Part shown: positions 28,801-43,800 of the stretch, piece by piece
Layout: each line of letters starts with the position of its first letter
How positions within the stretch are numbered: position 1 is the stretch's first letter
From: Pisaster brevispinus
Taxonomy: Eukaryota; Echinodermata; Asteroidea; Forcipulatida; Asteriidae
DNA length: 64,000 nt
NCBI GenBank assembly: GCA_023634235.1
Contig: JAMKCF010000022.1
Coordinates: 1,178,001 to 1,242,000, forward strand
Direction of reading: 5' to 3'
Program-made: the position numbers and the translations under genes
Notes under the pieces: generated by a model
The model's database searches: none
What the model was told of the DNA's origin: nothing
What the model saw: the letters and a program-made list of their open reading frames with translations, nothing else

Positions 28801-31800
28801 CGGTTCCAAAAGCCAAAGGTATGGTGTGCCTTTAATGGGCCCTCTCTGGTTGGATGTTTTAACTCCGGGGGTGTACTTAGCTTCCTCAGGAAGGACCCGC
28901 AGGGCGGGATTCTCATTCCCATCAAAGGGAATTTCTCTCAACTGCTAACTGGAAGGAACTACCTGTCTGACTTCATTATACATGTACCCAACCGCTGTGC
29001 AAGTTTGAATTAACGTGTTAAGGCTATTAATATCAACAATGCGAGTACTGCTACACGTTTTCTTTTCCCAACAAATGAAATTAATGGGGAATTTATCAAG
29101 CGTAAAAAAACCAAGCACTGTGTAGGTTGTTTACAATCAGCTGATCAGAGACTGTCCATGTACACAGTACTATCATGTACATGTACATACACATTATGTG
29201 TGTTGTCAGTTCAACCTTGGAGGTAGAGATTGAACCTTCTCGATTGTGACAAGATTCCTCAAACAATTGAACAATGCGGACTGTATGGTACGGCACATGT
29301 TCCCAATGATGCACTGGTGCAGTGAAGTAATTTTTCATTTCCTCACAGAATGTCCCGTTCAATTTCAAGCTATGGTGGTAGTCATTGGCACTTATAGCGT
29401 AAACGCTTATGTATCTAGCCACGAAGATCGATGATACCTGAAAAACAGTGTACACTAGAAACGCAAGGATGATGGTTGACAGTCCTAGGTTGTTGTTGTT
29501 GTTTTTACATACAGGGCCTGTACATTATGTTAATGTACACAGTACAACTGTAAATTTATGTCTGTAGGCCTACAGTTTACAAATCTAAACTGCGTACATG
29601 TACCTGTACACTTATGTGTACTTTGTACTATTCTCACAGTATTTACACTGCATTTTATGTACATGTAGGTCGTTAATTTCTTTTCTTTTAATGATATAAG
29701 CTACATTTACATGTAGGTCTACGTGTAGAGCAAAAGTAGCCCAATCTAGACTCCACAGCCTACATTTTAAGAGCTCTGCAGATTCACAAAATTACGACTG
29801 GTTTGTAACTTGGCGTGAAAAATGTCACCCTGATGTTTTTCCTAAATTCTTTGAATCCGGGAATAACTCATAGTTCATGAGATGCTATTAAATAACTTGT
29901 AGTTGATGTGGCGCTTATTATTCACGCGTCCTGCACTGGGATGGATGAGTAATCCAACGCCTTCTTGAGTGCAATGCACTTTAGCTCGTTTTGCTCATGT
30001 GTGGAATACATCAAAAGTTAAAAGTGCCTCAAGTCTAAAATGCCTATAAATCATTTACAAAAATAAATAGATCAAACACCACAGATAAATGTTTTTAACA
30101 TTAATGTTAATCTTTGTCAAACAAATACTTTGGGCAAGATATGTTACCAGTAAACTAAATTGACAAATTCCTGTCAAAATAAGGTATTTAACCAGTAGGC
30201 CTATTATGAAATGTATACAAAGTATCATGAGAGAAAAAGGTCAAATGCAAAAACCCACAGGGAGCAAGTCCAAGCTTGAACTGACGCTTTGGAATGGATT
30301 GCCCTCATATTTAATTGATACAGTCATTTTCTTTTTTTCTTTTTTTTTGGAGACAAGAGTTTTTCTTTTGGCTAATTTTGTTTGTAATGTTATTGTTTTT
30401 ACTCATTGCCGTTTTATTCCTTTGAGCTGATTTTGTACGATTTTGCAGCTGAGTGTAATGCCCTTTTGAACATTTTATGGCGAAATGCGCACAATGTGGT
30501 ATTATTGTTATTATTGTTAGGACCGTATAAAATGCTTGTGAGTAGTACTGTACCTACATGTAGGTTATAGGTGCATGGTTTATGGTGGTTGACTTATGAT
30601 GCACCAACGACAATGTCATTCAGTCGTTTTATTCAATGGTTTTATTCAATGAAACTCAACTTCCCCTTGACAAGATGAAACTCCACCAATAAGATGCATC
30701 CGTCTACCTCTGTTAAATCTCCCCTTGTCACCTCCTCCCTCCGTCATCCCATCACGGCTCATCTCCTCATCCTCCCCGTCTAGCCCCCCAAGACGCGATC
30801 ATCATCATCATCAAAACCCATAGATCCTTTACACCATGTCATGAGATGCGCAGAGCCACACTTCAGCGTCTTCTGGTGCAGAACGCCAACAAGCCATCAG
30901 TATTCAGTTTTCATGGGGTTTCACGCTCACGGATTCCTTAATTATCGTCATGGGCGGGCATGTCGAGGCACTCAGACCAAGGACTTTTACAAAAGGGATA
31001 CTGGGAAAATGACATAGAGGGGGAAAGACTTCGCTTTGCTTTCATGTACAAAACCAATGAGGATGTCGCTAAAAAATGTCCAACAATGGGAGAACAAAGA
31101 GGTGTCTTCAGTTAGCACCATTTATCCATTGTGAACATGTCTGCTTGAAACTTACAGGCAGGCCTGCTTGATTCTTCGTTCCTGTGATGTAGTACGCACA
31201 CGCACTTAACCAAAAAATCCTTGCTAACCTTTGATATATGCTTACATTAAGCATTGATTTTTATGATTCCATAAGCACAGGTTTTTCGCTGACGGTAAGC
31301 AGAGCCATGAAATTGGTCCTAGATAAGTGTCCATATTTGTTGAGCCCCCCCCCCCCATTTATGTTATTGTTACTACCGGCGTTAAACCTCTCTAAAGCAA
31401 GCCCTAGTACTCTATTAATCTGTCTTAATACTGTCGCCTTTTGAAGTCCCCCATCCTCTTGATATTCAAACAGCACAGTGAAGTCCCTAGCCGTCTAGGT
31501 CTCCAACTGCACTCAGGGTCTCGAGCACAAGGAATTCGAACAACTAAATCTTGGCCGAGGGCCTGAGAGAAAATTTGCAAAGGGGTTGACCACCTGGGAT
31601 ACTGTCAGGTTCATGCTCAGGGCATCAGACATGAACGTGATCGTCAGTTTACACTTCTCATTTGCATTGGTTCAACAGCTCGGAGGCTCATACATTTTGG
31701 ATTGTTACACTTGCTACGGGCTGATATTGGTTACCAGTTGTTGTTTTTTTTAAAGTCCGTATTAATTTACATTAAGTGAACGTAACTTGAGGAGGTAATT

Positions 31801-34800
31801 TTGCTGCAAAGTTCAGAGGGGCCGGAGATCTTTGTAAAATGTTGATGAAGAGTTGTGTCGCAGTCGTCTGGTTACTTTGTTTTGAAGCAACGCAATCAAG
31901 TTAATGTCAAGACATTAGAGCAACTGTGTATCATGACTGTGCTTACTGCGGAATTCTGCACTTACGGTCAACATTCTCCGCATACATACATAAATACAGT
32001 AAGCAGGGTTGGCACCTAGCTTTGTAACTGAAAAATGCTTAGTAATTCTAAGCACAAAACAATTTGCTTACACAAATTAGGATACCAGCCAAGGTACATG
32101 TAACACATGTATCATATCACACATTCCATCATTGCTTAATTTTGCTTAGCAGAAAATTGTTTAGCAAAATCTGCTGCTGAAACAGTTCTTTGAAATTTGT
32201 CCTTGGTCATGTTGGTCAGGAATGTAAAGCATAATCTATAATCCTATCCACCCAGTTTCCAAGAAATATAGGAAGCACCATTTGGAAATGTGATCCAAAA
32301 TTCTCACACTGTAGAGACAACAGGGTCCAATTTCATGGCTCTGCTTACCACAAAATTCTGTGGTTATGGCGCCCTGTAAAACTCATACACCGCGTTTACA
32401 CTAGATCCACAAAGGTGGATTGAGATCCGGCATTTTTTTAACGACCGCAGATCAAGATCCTGTGTCGCGTTTACACCAGCGCTTGATCCGGCTCCGATCC
32501 CACTTTTGAACCGGATGTATATTGGTCATGACGTCACCGCTCCTCGCAAAGAGCTCAAAGGTCACGATTACAGCGCGCCACTTCTAGAAATAATCGTTAT
32601 CAATGCGAAGGTAGAATGCAGAAAATACAGTACAGCAAATGATACGGATAACAACGACCATGCAGGTAGAATTATTTTGTAGATGGGAATTAACAAAATA
32701 CAGCAACAAGGCAAGCTCCGAACGTAACGATGTATGTATAAGGACGCTGAAAACAACAAAACGTTTCACACACAGTCCATGTGCACACAGCACACACACA
32801 CATTATAAACAGCGACGGATGTCCCACCAAAGCACAAGCAAAAAGTGCGCCATTCGTAACGAAACCGGAAATGACCACATCGAATTGCAGTGTCTGATCC
32901 ACCTTTGCGTTTATACTTGTATTTGGAATCCACTTTGCCGGATCTGATCCACCAATTGCCGGATTCAACCCTCCTCGAAAGGTGGATTAAAATTGCCGGA
33001 TCTTGAACCGGGTCTGATCCGGCTTTTTTTGCGTTTACACTAGCCGTTAATCCACATTGCCGGATCAGACCTGGGTCTGATCCACCTTTCTGGATCTAGT
33101 GTAAACGGGGGTCATAATTCAGCGGTAAGCAGAATTCCATGGTAAGTAGAGTCATGAAATTAGGCCCAGTACTTGAGGATGTCCAAGTGCTGGTCATGAC
33201 ACTTGTGTCCTTAAGCAAGACACAAAACCATAATTGCTTTGTCCTTGGGGTGGTTAGTAAAAACATATGTCCAGTGTGTTGTGTAATGCATGTAAAAGAA
33301 GCCAGTTACACTTTTCGCTAAGAGAAAGGGTTTGCCCTGGTGTTTCTGGCAGTGGCTGCTGAGTGCGCTGCTGCACGGCCCTTCCGTGGCAAAAACAACC
33401 CAACTCGAAAATATGAAGTTTTCATGTAAGATCTTTTCTTGGTAAATTGAGGGCACTTTTTCCATTCAAAGTTTATGTGTGGTTTTTGAACATAACATGT
33501 CCTATCTCGGCCTCCTTTTACACTTTCGTCCCATTTTTATGGCAAAACAGCTTATCTCTGTACTTACTTTTCTCAAAAGTAATTTTTTTAGTTTGGCTTG
33601 TTTTGCCATGGAAGGGACGAGCTGCTGCTAGCACTTTGTAAACCCCTTATCAAGACCGCTGCATAAATCAGTCTTATAATTACATACAACAAAAATCCAA
33701 AAACCTGTCTTAAAATGTTTCTGTTTCTTGCAACCCTTGAGTACCTTATTTGGTAGATACATGTGTTATATAAAACTTATATATTACTATCTGATTTACG
33801 TTTTGCCTCACAAATGTCATGACCATGAAGCTAGAATTCATCTGTAGAGATGAGACTACCCTGGATTTTGACCGTTCTCCTGAGGTGTGACCTTAAAAAG
33901 ATTATTTTACACAGGGTTCTGGTGAACAGTTAATCAATCAGTCCGCAAGGACTTGTTGTCAAATATTTTCTGGAAAATTATAATTTGCTGTGTTTCGAGA
34001 ATGTACCGGAGAGCAAACAAGAAAAATGCTCTTGTGGTGTTTTATTTCATTGTGGTTTCAGAAAAATGATTTACTTTGCAACAGATTGTTAATTCTTTTC
34101 TCAATGCGTTTAAAATGAACGAGTGTATGACACAGAAACATGTACGGTGCTTTTATTTCAGTCAAATTTTATTTGGTGCATGACCTACATGTATCACAAC
34201 ATTTGTGATGTGATCAAGCTAAATGAGTCGTTTGGCGGAAATATCAGTGTGGAGAAACAAGCCAAAACAGGCTTTTGTGAATTTAAATGGCAACAAATAT
34301 CCTATTTTATATTTGCAACTTCCTTCCTGATAAATAACATAAAAGTGGGGTTGCAATTAGCATTGAAAGAAAATGTGCTGATGTATTTTCAATAAACAAC
34401 TCAACTTGAAACCTCTTTTTCTCAGTTTCATTCTCTCGTATCTCTTGGTGTTTCTGCTTTCACAACTCTTTAAAGGTGGTATCAACATGGGGTTTTAACA
34501 GTATTAAAGCACAGATTATGCTCTCTTGAAATGTATATAAGAAAATAACAAATGACCTGGGTCGACAAACGACTCATTTTGCTTGATCACATCATGTTTG
34601 TTTTCTTTAGATCTCAGCAGTATTCAGGATGCACATTTTTCCTTGATGTACATGTGTACATGTGTCTGGGTCCTTTACTGTTTGTTGTTGTCCCAAAATG
34701 TTCACAATGTACCTGGGAGTGTGTGTAATGTTCAGCAATGACAAGCTCTTACCAGAGCAGTCTATTACATACTACACAACAAAGTAGGGACAATGATGGC

Positions 34801-37800
34801 GTGGCTGCAAACCCAAATAAATAGTGCTACCTCACCGTGCAATGTCTCAAAACCTACCCTAGGAGGACTTTTTTTCATCAACATTTTAGCAAACTATACT
34901 TGTTGCTTATGCAACCGTGTATTATTACTATTACAGCATTTGTTTTCTTAAGAATTTGCTGTTCTCAGGAGAGACTTTTTCTTGGCTCAAAAATGTGAAT
35001 ATCAAATGTTCATGTCTAGAAATGTACACTCATGTCTACAGTCTGAGAAACACGACACCGTGTACTGCAATCCACTCCGTTCGGCTTAATCTCAGAAATT
35101 GCAATTTTCACTCTCCACACAATCGCAGTTATGGCACAGGAGCTCAGTCGTGTTTTTGGTTTTTTTCCATCGCCGCCGAAATCCTATGCTATAGCTTTAG
35201 GCTAGATTAGTCACCTCCTATGCCCAAGGGACACACGTTCATCTCACCTTTATAGGAACCCTCTCCCGAGCAAGAAAGAAAGAGACGGGAAAATTAATAG
35301 ACATCGCATCATCATGACAATCTCTTACTCCGAATATCAGGTTTGCCTTAACGGCGCATAATTGAGAGATTTGGCGGGATGCTTGTCTGGTTTCGTTGAC
35401 ATAGCATTCCCCCCCATCTCTTTCGCGGTGAGGGAGTACCACACCGATGAAACACAATCCGGTGGGGATAGTTGGCCGATTTTCAGGGACAGATGGAGCG
35501 ATGATTGAGAACTGATGGAGAAATTTGCAAACGGAAGGAAGAAACTACAGGATTTTGATGTCGGGGGGGGGGGGGGGGGGGGGGAATGGAGATGCATGAT
35601 TAGTAGAGCTGTGCAAACAATATTCCGTTATTTGATTTGAGTGAATCCAAGGGAGTTAATGACAGATTGGTCTAAGATACATGGTGGCCAAAAAGGCACC
35701 AACTTATCGAGGAATTGGTAATGGTTGAAAAGAAGCAGGGCAATCCAAGAGACCTGTTATCAATCTAGCTTAAGGAATGACTGAAAAGCGTGTTAAATTT
35801 AGACATGAGAATCTGTCACATTTTGTTGCAAAATTTTTTTTACATTTTTTACAAATGAATGAATTAGATAATTGACCAGATGGTCAGGAGGCCTGACCCT
35901 GTGAGCATTTAAATTGATATCGGAGCTGAAGAAAGAGCTGACACTATTGATTAGTATACCAAATGTTCTACTTGTTTGTGAACTTAAATTATTTGAGAGT
36001 CTTGCCGTCCCACAACAGTGTGGAACATCAATATCAACCTTCAGTCTATAACATTCTGGGTTCTCTCCAAGACTTTTCAAAACTGTGGGGCATTCTGGAC
36101 CCAAATATTCGGATGTTTGGCCGAAGCACGCTTAGTTCAAACAAGGTCTTTGGAATGTTTTATACTTGGTGTTTGTCTTGGTTTTAAAAGTCTACGGTCC
36201 AATCTGGAGCATTCTGTGGTTTTCTCTTGATTTTGTGTTTGTTTTGCATTTCGGCTGAAAGTTGCGCATATCGGCATGAAGTCCATGCTAATCAGCCCGA
36301 TACCTGACATTGACTTAAAAAAAAAAAACTTTAACCCTGATGCGAATTTGACATCTATTGAATCATTTCGGTAACTGCTGCTATATAGGATTCAAATTAT
36401 ATTCCTGTCTGGTGTGTATTAGTTACTAAGAACTTGGTATTGACTAAATGACACCTTAAAGGCAAGGTGTTCTTTCGGTAATTACTCTAAAGTTAATGAT
36501 CGTGAAAAAACTTGGTAAGGAGCACTGAAGAGCTGTCGATATTATAAAACATTGTGAGAAAGGATTCCTTCTGAAGTAGCGTAATTTTAGAGAAAAAAGT
36601 AATTTTAAGTGTGGACTCTGGGGGGGAAGGGTGGGGGCTTAAAGGGGATCAACAGAAGGGATTAATTTACGTGTACAGTTGCATCCTGAGCACTAAATGC
36701 TTAAGTCCCTTCCTACGCCTCGGCCTCCATTAAAATTAGCATTCTGAATATAGAAGGCATCCAGGCATCTGATTCAGCGTGTACCTTTTACATTTTTTAT
36801 GTCAAGAGTGTGGACGTCTGCTCAGGAAGTCAGGGCCGACATGTGAAAAAAATTTTGTACGTAGCGTTGACGCGTGCAGATGAGTGGAATATGCTCAGGA
36901 AATTTTCAGGGATTTGACCCGAGTTCCAAGTCCGTTTTTAGTCTTGGGTTATACTCGTAAAAAAATCGGGCATGCAACTTTACAGCTGATCAGCTGACGC
37001 CCTCACGTTTCTCTGCTGGGCCATTCAACTCTGAAAAACACAGCACAGAGTCCTGCTGTGCCTAGAAATGTCTGATTTATATAAAAAAATTGTGATGTAA
37101 CCTTGTGATCTATATGCAGACATGTTAGGTGGGTTAAGGGGCGGGGTAGGTTTAGGATTAAGATTAGGATTAGGGAACATACATTTGTTGGGGTGACGGA
37201 GCATAGGGTTGTCGGAACGGGGTGTCGGGAAAATAGGTGTGTAACCTATTTTCCGGGTAGAGGAAAAAAGGGCCCTGTGGTTACACTAAAGATAGATCCA
37301 GGCCAAGAATAAATGTATCCTTATTGTGGTGCCGCCATCTTGATTTTCTTCCATTCGACTGAATGTAAAGGCCGTGTCCGAAACGGCGACTTCGGCTACA
37401 GCTACGGCTAGATCGCGCGCGTCTGCCTATTCTTCAACACTGGGAGACACGCTGATCTAGCTGTAGCTGTAGCCAAAGTCGCCGTTTCGGACACGGCCTT
37501 AGCCAATCGGAGGCTGAAAGGGAAAAGTCTGGTCCCTTTCATGATATGAGAAATAGAACTGCCATGGTCACTGTTGTATTCAGGGTGCAGTGCCTGACAC
37601 AGAGGTCTTTTATTAAAGAATATTTCTGTTATTTCTATATCCATTTCCTACCCAACCGAAAGTTGGGATTCAAACAATGACTAACAAATTGAACCTTTTG
37701 TTGCTTTGGGGACAAATTCTTCTCTTTCGTTGGTCCGCCTCCCACTTCTGAAGGTCGCCCCAGACCTCTGACTCATCCAGATAATAAAAAAAAAGCTCCT

Positions 37801-40800
37801 TGTTTTCCCCCATTGCCAAATTTGGCAATAACCACCTGCTGGAAAGCTCTTGCACAAATGAACGCACCTGTTGTAATAGAATGGGAAACTACGTACACTG
37901 AGCCTTGTATTCTTCACGGATAAGAGAACAAAATGTTTCCCCCGCACTGATGTTTCAGTCCCCTGGGGATTCTTACAATTCTATGAAGTCATTTTCTTTT
38001 TCTTTTTTCGACTCACACCTTTTGCATGTTACACACAAAGTGTTATAATAACATATGCCATTGTTATTTAAAACCTGACGAGAAACTGTCGAGTTCATTT
38101 ACATTTTAGTAATGAAGGATGTCATACCAAAAGCATGCACACTGTATCTTACATTTTGTACAGAAAAACGGGCCTTATATTTGCCCTACTTTAATCTGAT
38201 TTCTGATTTGTTTGCCCATAGAAAAATCAGAAAAATCCTTTTTTTTTAAAGGCTATAAAAGATTGTACCTTGTAGGTCGTACCTTGTAGGTCAGCCCTTG
38301 TACTTTACAGTTTCTACTTTTCTCCAAAGACCAAAAATCATGCCTGAAAAAAAGTTTTTAAAGCGAATTTTAAAAACATTTTAGGAAAATATGAAAGTGA
38401 AAAGACCTGTAATGTATCGTGTTTCGGCGAGCTTTCCCATCATTGCCGATTACACCAATTATTCAGATTCCGTACTAAAAATTTCTGACTGGTTTCATTT
38501 TCTATTTCTATGATGATTCTCATCAAAGCCCGTTCAGCATCTAGATGAAGCATAAGGGCATTGGGTGCCAGACACACCAGGGCGAACCCCTTCTCTTAGT
38601 CTACACACCCTACCATTCCTCTACTAGTCGGTGAACTCGTCCTCTTTTCCTCTAGTGGTTAAAGTGACAAGACGTGTTTTTTCAGAGTGCTGAGTTTGAC
38701 ACCCTCACATATGATGTTTTAATTATTCTTGTCTGATATGTGTTCTGTGTAGTTTTATGCTCGTATTATAATGTCAGAAGGCCACACAATTTTTTTTTAC
38801 CCGGTGGGACACTGAAGTTTTATCAAACAGTCATAACCTGGGACAGTTTATCTGTTCGGATTGGTCGAGAGGAGATCATGTGGCAATGTTTAAATGTAGG
38901 ATATAAACACAGTTAAAAGTGGTGAAACAAGACCTGATCTTATTGAGTCATAGGAGGGCGCTATCAGACACAGTATCAGATGATTTTGTGAATTTCACGG
39001 CCCTATGTAAGTTGGTCGGGCGGAACATAAAATTATCAAGAGCCAGGTCTGACCGTAATGAAGCAACTAGTTGAAAACCTCTTCTTCACACTTTGATTCC
39101 CTTATTATTTACTGGTTATGCATTCGAATGATAGATTCTATAATGCAGAGAGAAGAAATGCAAATGAAAAGAGAGATGCAAATAGCCGCACAACAGCCGT
39201 ACAAAATTTCAATCTTTAACATAACCTTTAAAATGCAGGGCAAGTCAGCACTCCACATTTAGTTAGCTCTGTAAAAAGAAATACACTTGATTTAAGAGTT
39301 GGGCATGTGATTTCTCGGGGTTTGTCCTGATTTTTAGGATTTTCTCAAACCTCAAAGCAAGAAGTAAAGCTGTGGTCACAGGGAGAAAGAGGTACTCCTT
39401 GTTGTGTCCAAACCTGTAGTTTTGTCTTTCTGGTTGATGTACAAAGTCTATATAAACCTGATTTGTAAACATCTGGGAGGTTCTGGGTTCTGAAATCAGA
39501 GGGGAACCAAAGTCCACGAGCTACTTTGCAGGATATTTTGCATTGGTCAAATCTCATCCCTGAAATGTTGTATGTTAACGGGAAGGTATACGTTTGGTAA
39601 TGACTCTGGAAAATAATGGCAATCAAAACTTACTTGGTAAGAAGTACAGCAGCTCTGGATAGTATAATGCATTTTGAGAAACTTTTCACTTCGAAGTACT
39701 GCGGTTATGGAAAAATATATCACTTTTTATCCCCCCAAAATTTTAATCTGAGAAGCGTGACGGCTGTAACGCTTCTCAGATCGTGTATTCCTGTAGGGAA
39801 TATTCTTCCTGCGTGGAAATATTCGCTCCGGTTTTTCGGTGATATCTCAAAAACGTGACCACCTTTTGAAGTGAAATTTTCACAGGTTAGTTTTATTGTA
39901 TATACCTACATTTATATAGGATTAAAACAATCAAACGGTTCCAAAAACCAAAGGTATACTTTGCCTTTAAATATGTATTATATAAACTGAAAATAGGAGT
40001 AAAATATATCAAGAAGAGAAACAAAACAAAGCTGTATTAAAATATTCTTGACATTTTATCAAACATTGTACCCATTATCATAAAAACAAATCACAAAGAA
40101 ATTTGAAATAGTCTGTAAATTATGTAAATGTTAGAATGGCACATGCTTGTATATGTACATGCACAAAGCCAAATCAGTCGTGGATTGTTATGGTCAGTTG
40201 TTCCAGTGCTTCAAGGTTTTTTCTACCTGAAAATTATTCACAAATCAACTGAGCGTAAATTCATAAACCCTACCCCATATTGTCTTTGCAGCTGTTTTTT
40301 ATTTAGTTCCGCAGCAAGTGGCAACTCTTGCTACAATTAATATATTATCCCATATCTTCAAAGAGTATTTAGGTTATTATTATCATCCAGGTTTGCCCTT
40401 AACTTTTTTTCAGTGACAAGCCAAAAGGATCAGTTAGATTGTCATTTTACTAGGCCCCCAGCTTTTTCATTAGCCCATGTTTCATATTTTACATGGATGC
40501 TTTTCAACACTGAACTAGCCAGCCAGACCACTTGGAGAGAATTTTCACTGGTCCTCGGGTGTTTTTAACTGTCATTTGGCCAGCAGACCACTGTTAAGGG
40601 AGACACTGATTATTATTATTTTTTATTCTAAAATGAAATTAAAATAAAAATCTTGTAATGAGCACCTTGAAATTTCAGACAGCTGCACTAGAATGGCAAA
40701 GATCATGGGTTCGAATCCCACCTGAGTATAATATACATGTGGATTTTTTCACAGGACTTCAACTATTTAATAACGTTAAACTCATCTTGTAGAGAAATTG

Positions 40801-43800
40801 TTCACATTCTGTTATGTCAGTGTAACTTCAATTTGTTAAAATGTTTTTAGAAGTTCCTATATTTGTACAGTCAATCAGCCTCTTAATTTCTCTCGCATAT
40901 TGTAAAATATCTTTCTCAAAAATGTTCACATTTAACAAATTATCACAGTGGTACTGTCTCCCAATATTGTAGATCGTAACGATTATTAATATCATATCTT
41001 TCTATAAATGAAAATAAGTAACTCTCAAAAGGGACTAGCACTGTGACCCCTAGGCCTGAATATGGACTTGGGGACAGTAAGGAGTGAGCAGTGCTTAACA
41101 CACATCAGTGTTTGGGTAAAACACAGGGCATTATTCTGTATCCTAAATGCACATTAAACGTCTGTTTAAACAACTTGAAATTTGGTTCTTTGATAATGAC
41201 AGTAACATTTATTGTGGTTTTTGTTTTCTGTTCTGTCCCACAGTTCGGCCATGCTGTGCACATTTGGTATCCTGGTAGTCTGGTGTTTAGCTGGTGCTGA
41301 AATGTTTGTTGCAATGGTAAGTTCACTATCGTAATGCTAATTATGAAACTTGTATTCAAGGGTGTACAGAGCTGTCAACTCTCCCTGATTTTGCAGAAAC
41401 CCCCCCTGAAAATAAACCAATCACTGTTCGGATGTACAAATTTGAAAGTCTCCCTGATTCTGGAAACATTTCCCCTGTTATGTTGAAGGCAAGTCTAAAT
41501 ATATCCCCGATTGTTGTACAACTTCCTCCTGATGGCAAGATGCAAATGTTGGCAGCTCTTGGCAATATGCAAATGTTGGCAGCTCTGGGTGACCAGGGAA
41601 GCTGTAGAGGCTGTGGCAATCAACCACTCCTCCCCCCCCCCCCCCCCACCTAGTGCCCCAGTTGGCAAACTATTCACTAAGGCCGAACAAACGAATACCT
41701 GTGTTTCCTATTACACTGTGGCAGGGGAATAGGGTAGGTAGGTAGGCAATAACTTTTTTTTTTTGCTTAAAGTTTTTATGGCTCCGAAAATTAGGGTAGG
41801 CTAATGTTCCGATATCTTTTTTTTTTGCGCACTCAATTGAAAGACTGACCATGTCAAATTTGTTGTTGTAAATGTCAATAGTACCAATCAGCACTGTCTA
41901 TTCACTGATTTTACTGGATTTTTTCAGTGGCGGAAAAAATGAGCGGGCGGGGGTGGGGTAGAGGCAGCAAAAAGCAGGGTCAAAGGTCACTCACAAATAT
42001 AAGATGAGGTCACAGCTGTTACAATACCTAGCCTACCACTACCAGTAGTTTGATGCAAAGTATTAAATTTAAGGAAATAAAAAATGCTACAGACAGGAAT
42101 TGTGCTTTGTGATACATTGCAGTTGTTGTATTCAGATATGCCTTACATGTGCAGGTCGGTCAAGCTTTCAAACAACTTCAGCAAGAAGAATTTTGTCAAC
42201 TTTTTTTTCAAATAATACTCCATTCCCATCCATTCTTAATGCCTTTATTAAGAGTTTGGTTGTGTGTTGCAGTCCTTCTGATTTGAAAATCACAGGCGTG
42301 TGAAAAAAAGCACACCTGGATTCTTCTAGGCGTGTGTTTTTTGTGGTACAGGCTGGTCACTTTAAAGTCGGTATTCTTAAAACTAAACAGCGGGTAGTGA
42401 TGTACTTAAAATAACATGGCAGGGGATCTTGTGAAGGTAGAATTGGTTGTACACTGGACACTTTATCAACAAAATATCCCATGATTGATACTTATTAATC
42501 TAAACACTCAAAGGTGCATACAACTGTTGAAGCTAAAAAAAAAAAACGGAAGTGAAGTTCACAAACTTGCATTTTTGAACGATCTTTTCCCCTAATTTCT
42601 GCCCTTAATAATACTGTTTTCATCAACAACCATTTCCATGGATTAGTGAATAAAGGAACGCTTGTTTAAAATCACTTCTTTTGCAATACATTTTTGATTG
42701 AACGATCGGTGGAACGATCGGTTGACTACACACATTGGGGAAAATTGTGCGGCGAGAGCGATGTGTTTATGAGTACGAGGTTACAATTTTGTGTAATATA
42801 TCACAGAAAGGAGGTTGTAATTTAGACTCCACCGCGCGTCTTCTAACCCCTGGAAAATCGAGTTGTGTGTTTCCCTACTCGTCTACGTATTGTAGTATGG
42901 AACATCGAGGAGAGAGACAGACTAACAACGTGCATGCATGTTTTAACGTTCGTATACTGAAATTACCGATCGCAGCTAGTAAATACCAGGGACTTTATCG
43001 ACTGAAAACGAGCTGGATATCTTGAATTTACCGTTAGATTTCCTTTTAAAAACCTACATATTAAGTTAAATAATTAATACTTTGGCAAGAATTTAATTTG
43101 GCAATAAAGTTACTTCACAAAATTTGACGATGTGCACAAAAATGAGGTTTAGGGTCGGCACCATAAGATTTTATTTTATATCGTTTTTTGGAATAAAAAG
43201 ATACAGGGTCGGCATGATTTTCTAGGGACGGTCGGGTAACCGGAAACACAACTTTTCTTTTGTTCGGCCTAAGTATAGTAGAACAAGGACATCCAAACTA
43301 ATGTTCTCATTATGTTAGACTAATGTTCAATTATGTTAATGACTAGAAATCACTGCTGTTGGTTGCTTTGACATGATTGAATACAGTGGGGGTGCTTGCT
43401 GGAAGTGCTAAGTCTGTCTTCGTTGTGGAGAACTTTGGTAGTCAGTAATTTGGCAAACTGGCTTTTATACACCACCCCCCCCCCCCCCCCCCCCCGGTTG
43501 ATGTTGCTGCCCAGTTTTGTCAATGATTTGACAGTAGAATTGTAGGAATGACAACGGATGGGGTTGGTGTGTTTGTAATACACAATGTACAGTTGTATTT
43601 TTATTCTCTAAAACAATTGTGAAAACAGCAATTAGTTAATATTGATACAAATTTAACTTGAAAGAAATGTTATGATCTGTGCAACCCTGGAAATGATGTG
43701 AACTTGGTAGGACTCCTTAGATGTCCGAGACCCAAACTTGGAAAACATCATGCCTTTTTTTGTCAGTAGGCCATGTACGTACCATGCCCGATATGTGGCA

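Larger units (their letters stand above)
18539..41243 (+). other. tweety intron 5 (22.7 kb)
   Basis: Largest intron. Named contents: E-type MITEs (18850, 19934/21155, 25435), hAT/BED-like ORF (20403), MITE A (22531), SINE type 3 (23583), TAGCCG MITEs (23871, 37370), MITE I (25310), SINE 1 remnants (25985, 33175), nested TIR elements (26371-27734, 27776-28279, 32388-33111), MITE C (28450, 36456, 39575), repeats F, G, H (40395, 38155, 36045). Segments 19200-19930, 21160-22530, 24020-25300, 28840-32030, 33800-36040, 37510-38150 and 38360-39570 hold no named feature. Confidence 0.7.

Noticed and set aside
42735..43025. Host gene exon
   Set aside because: Lies inside a TIR element, with no splice sites matched to neighbours; kept only as an unassigned frame.
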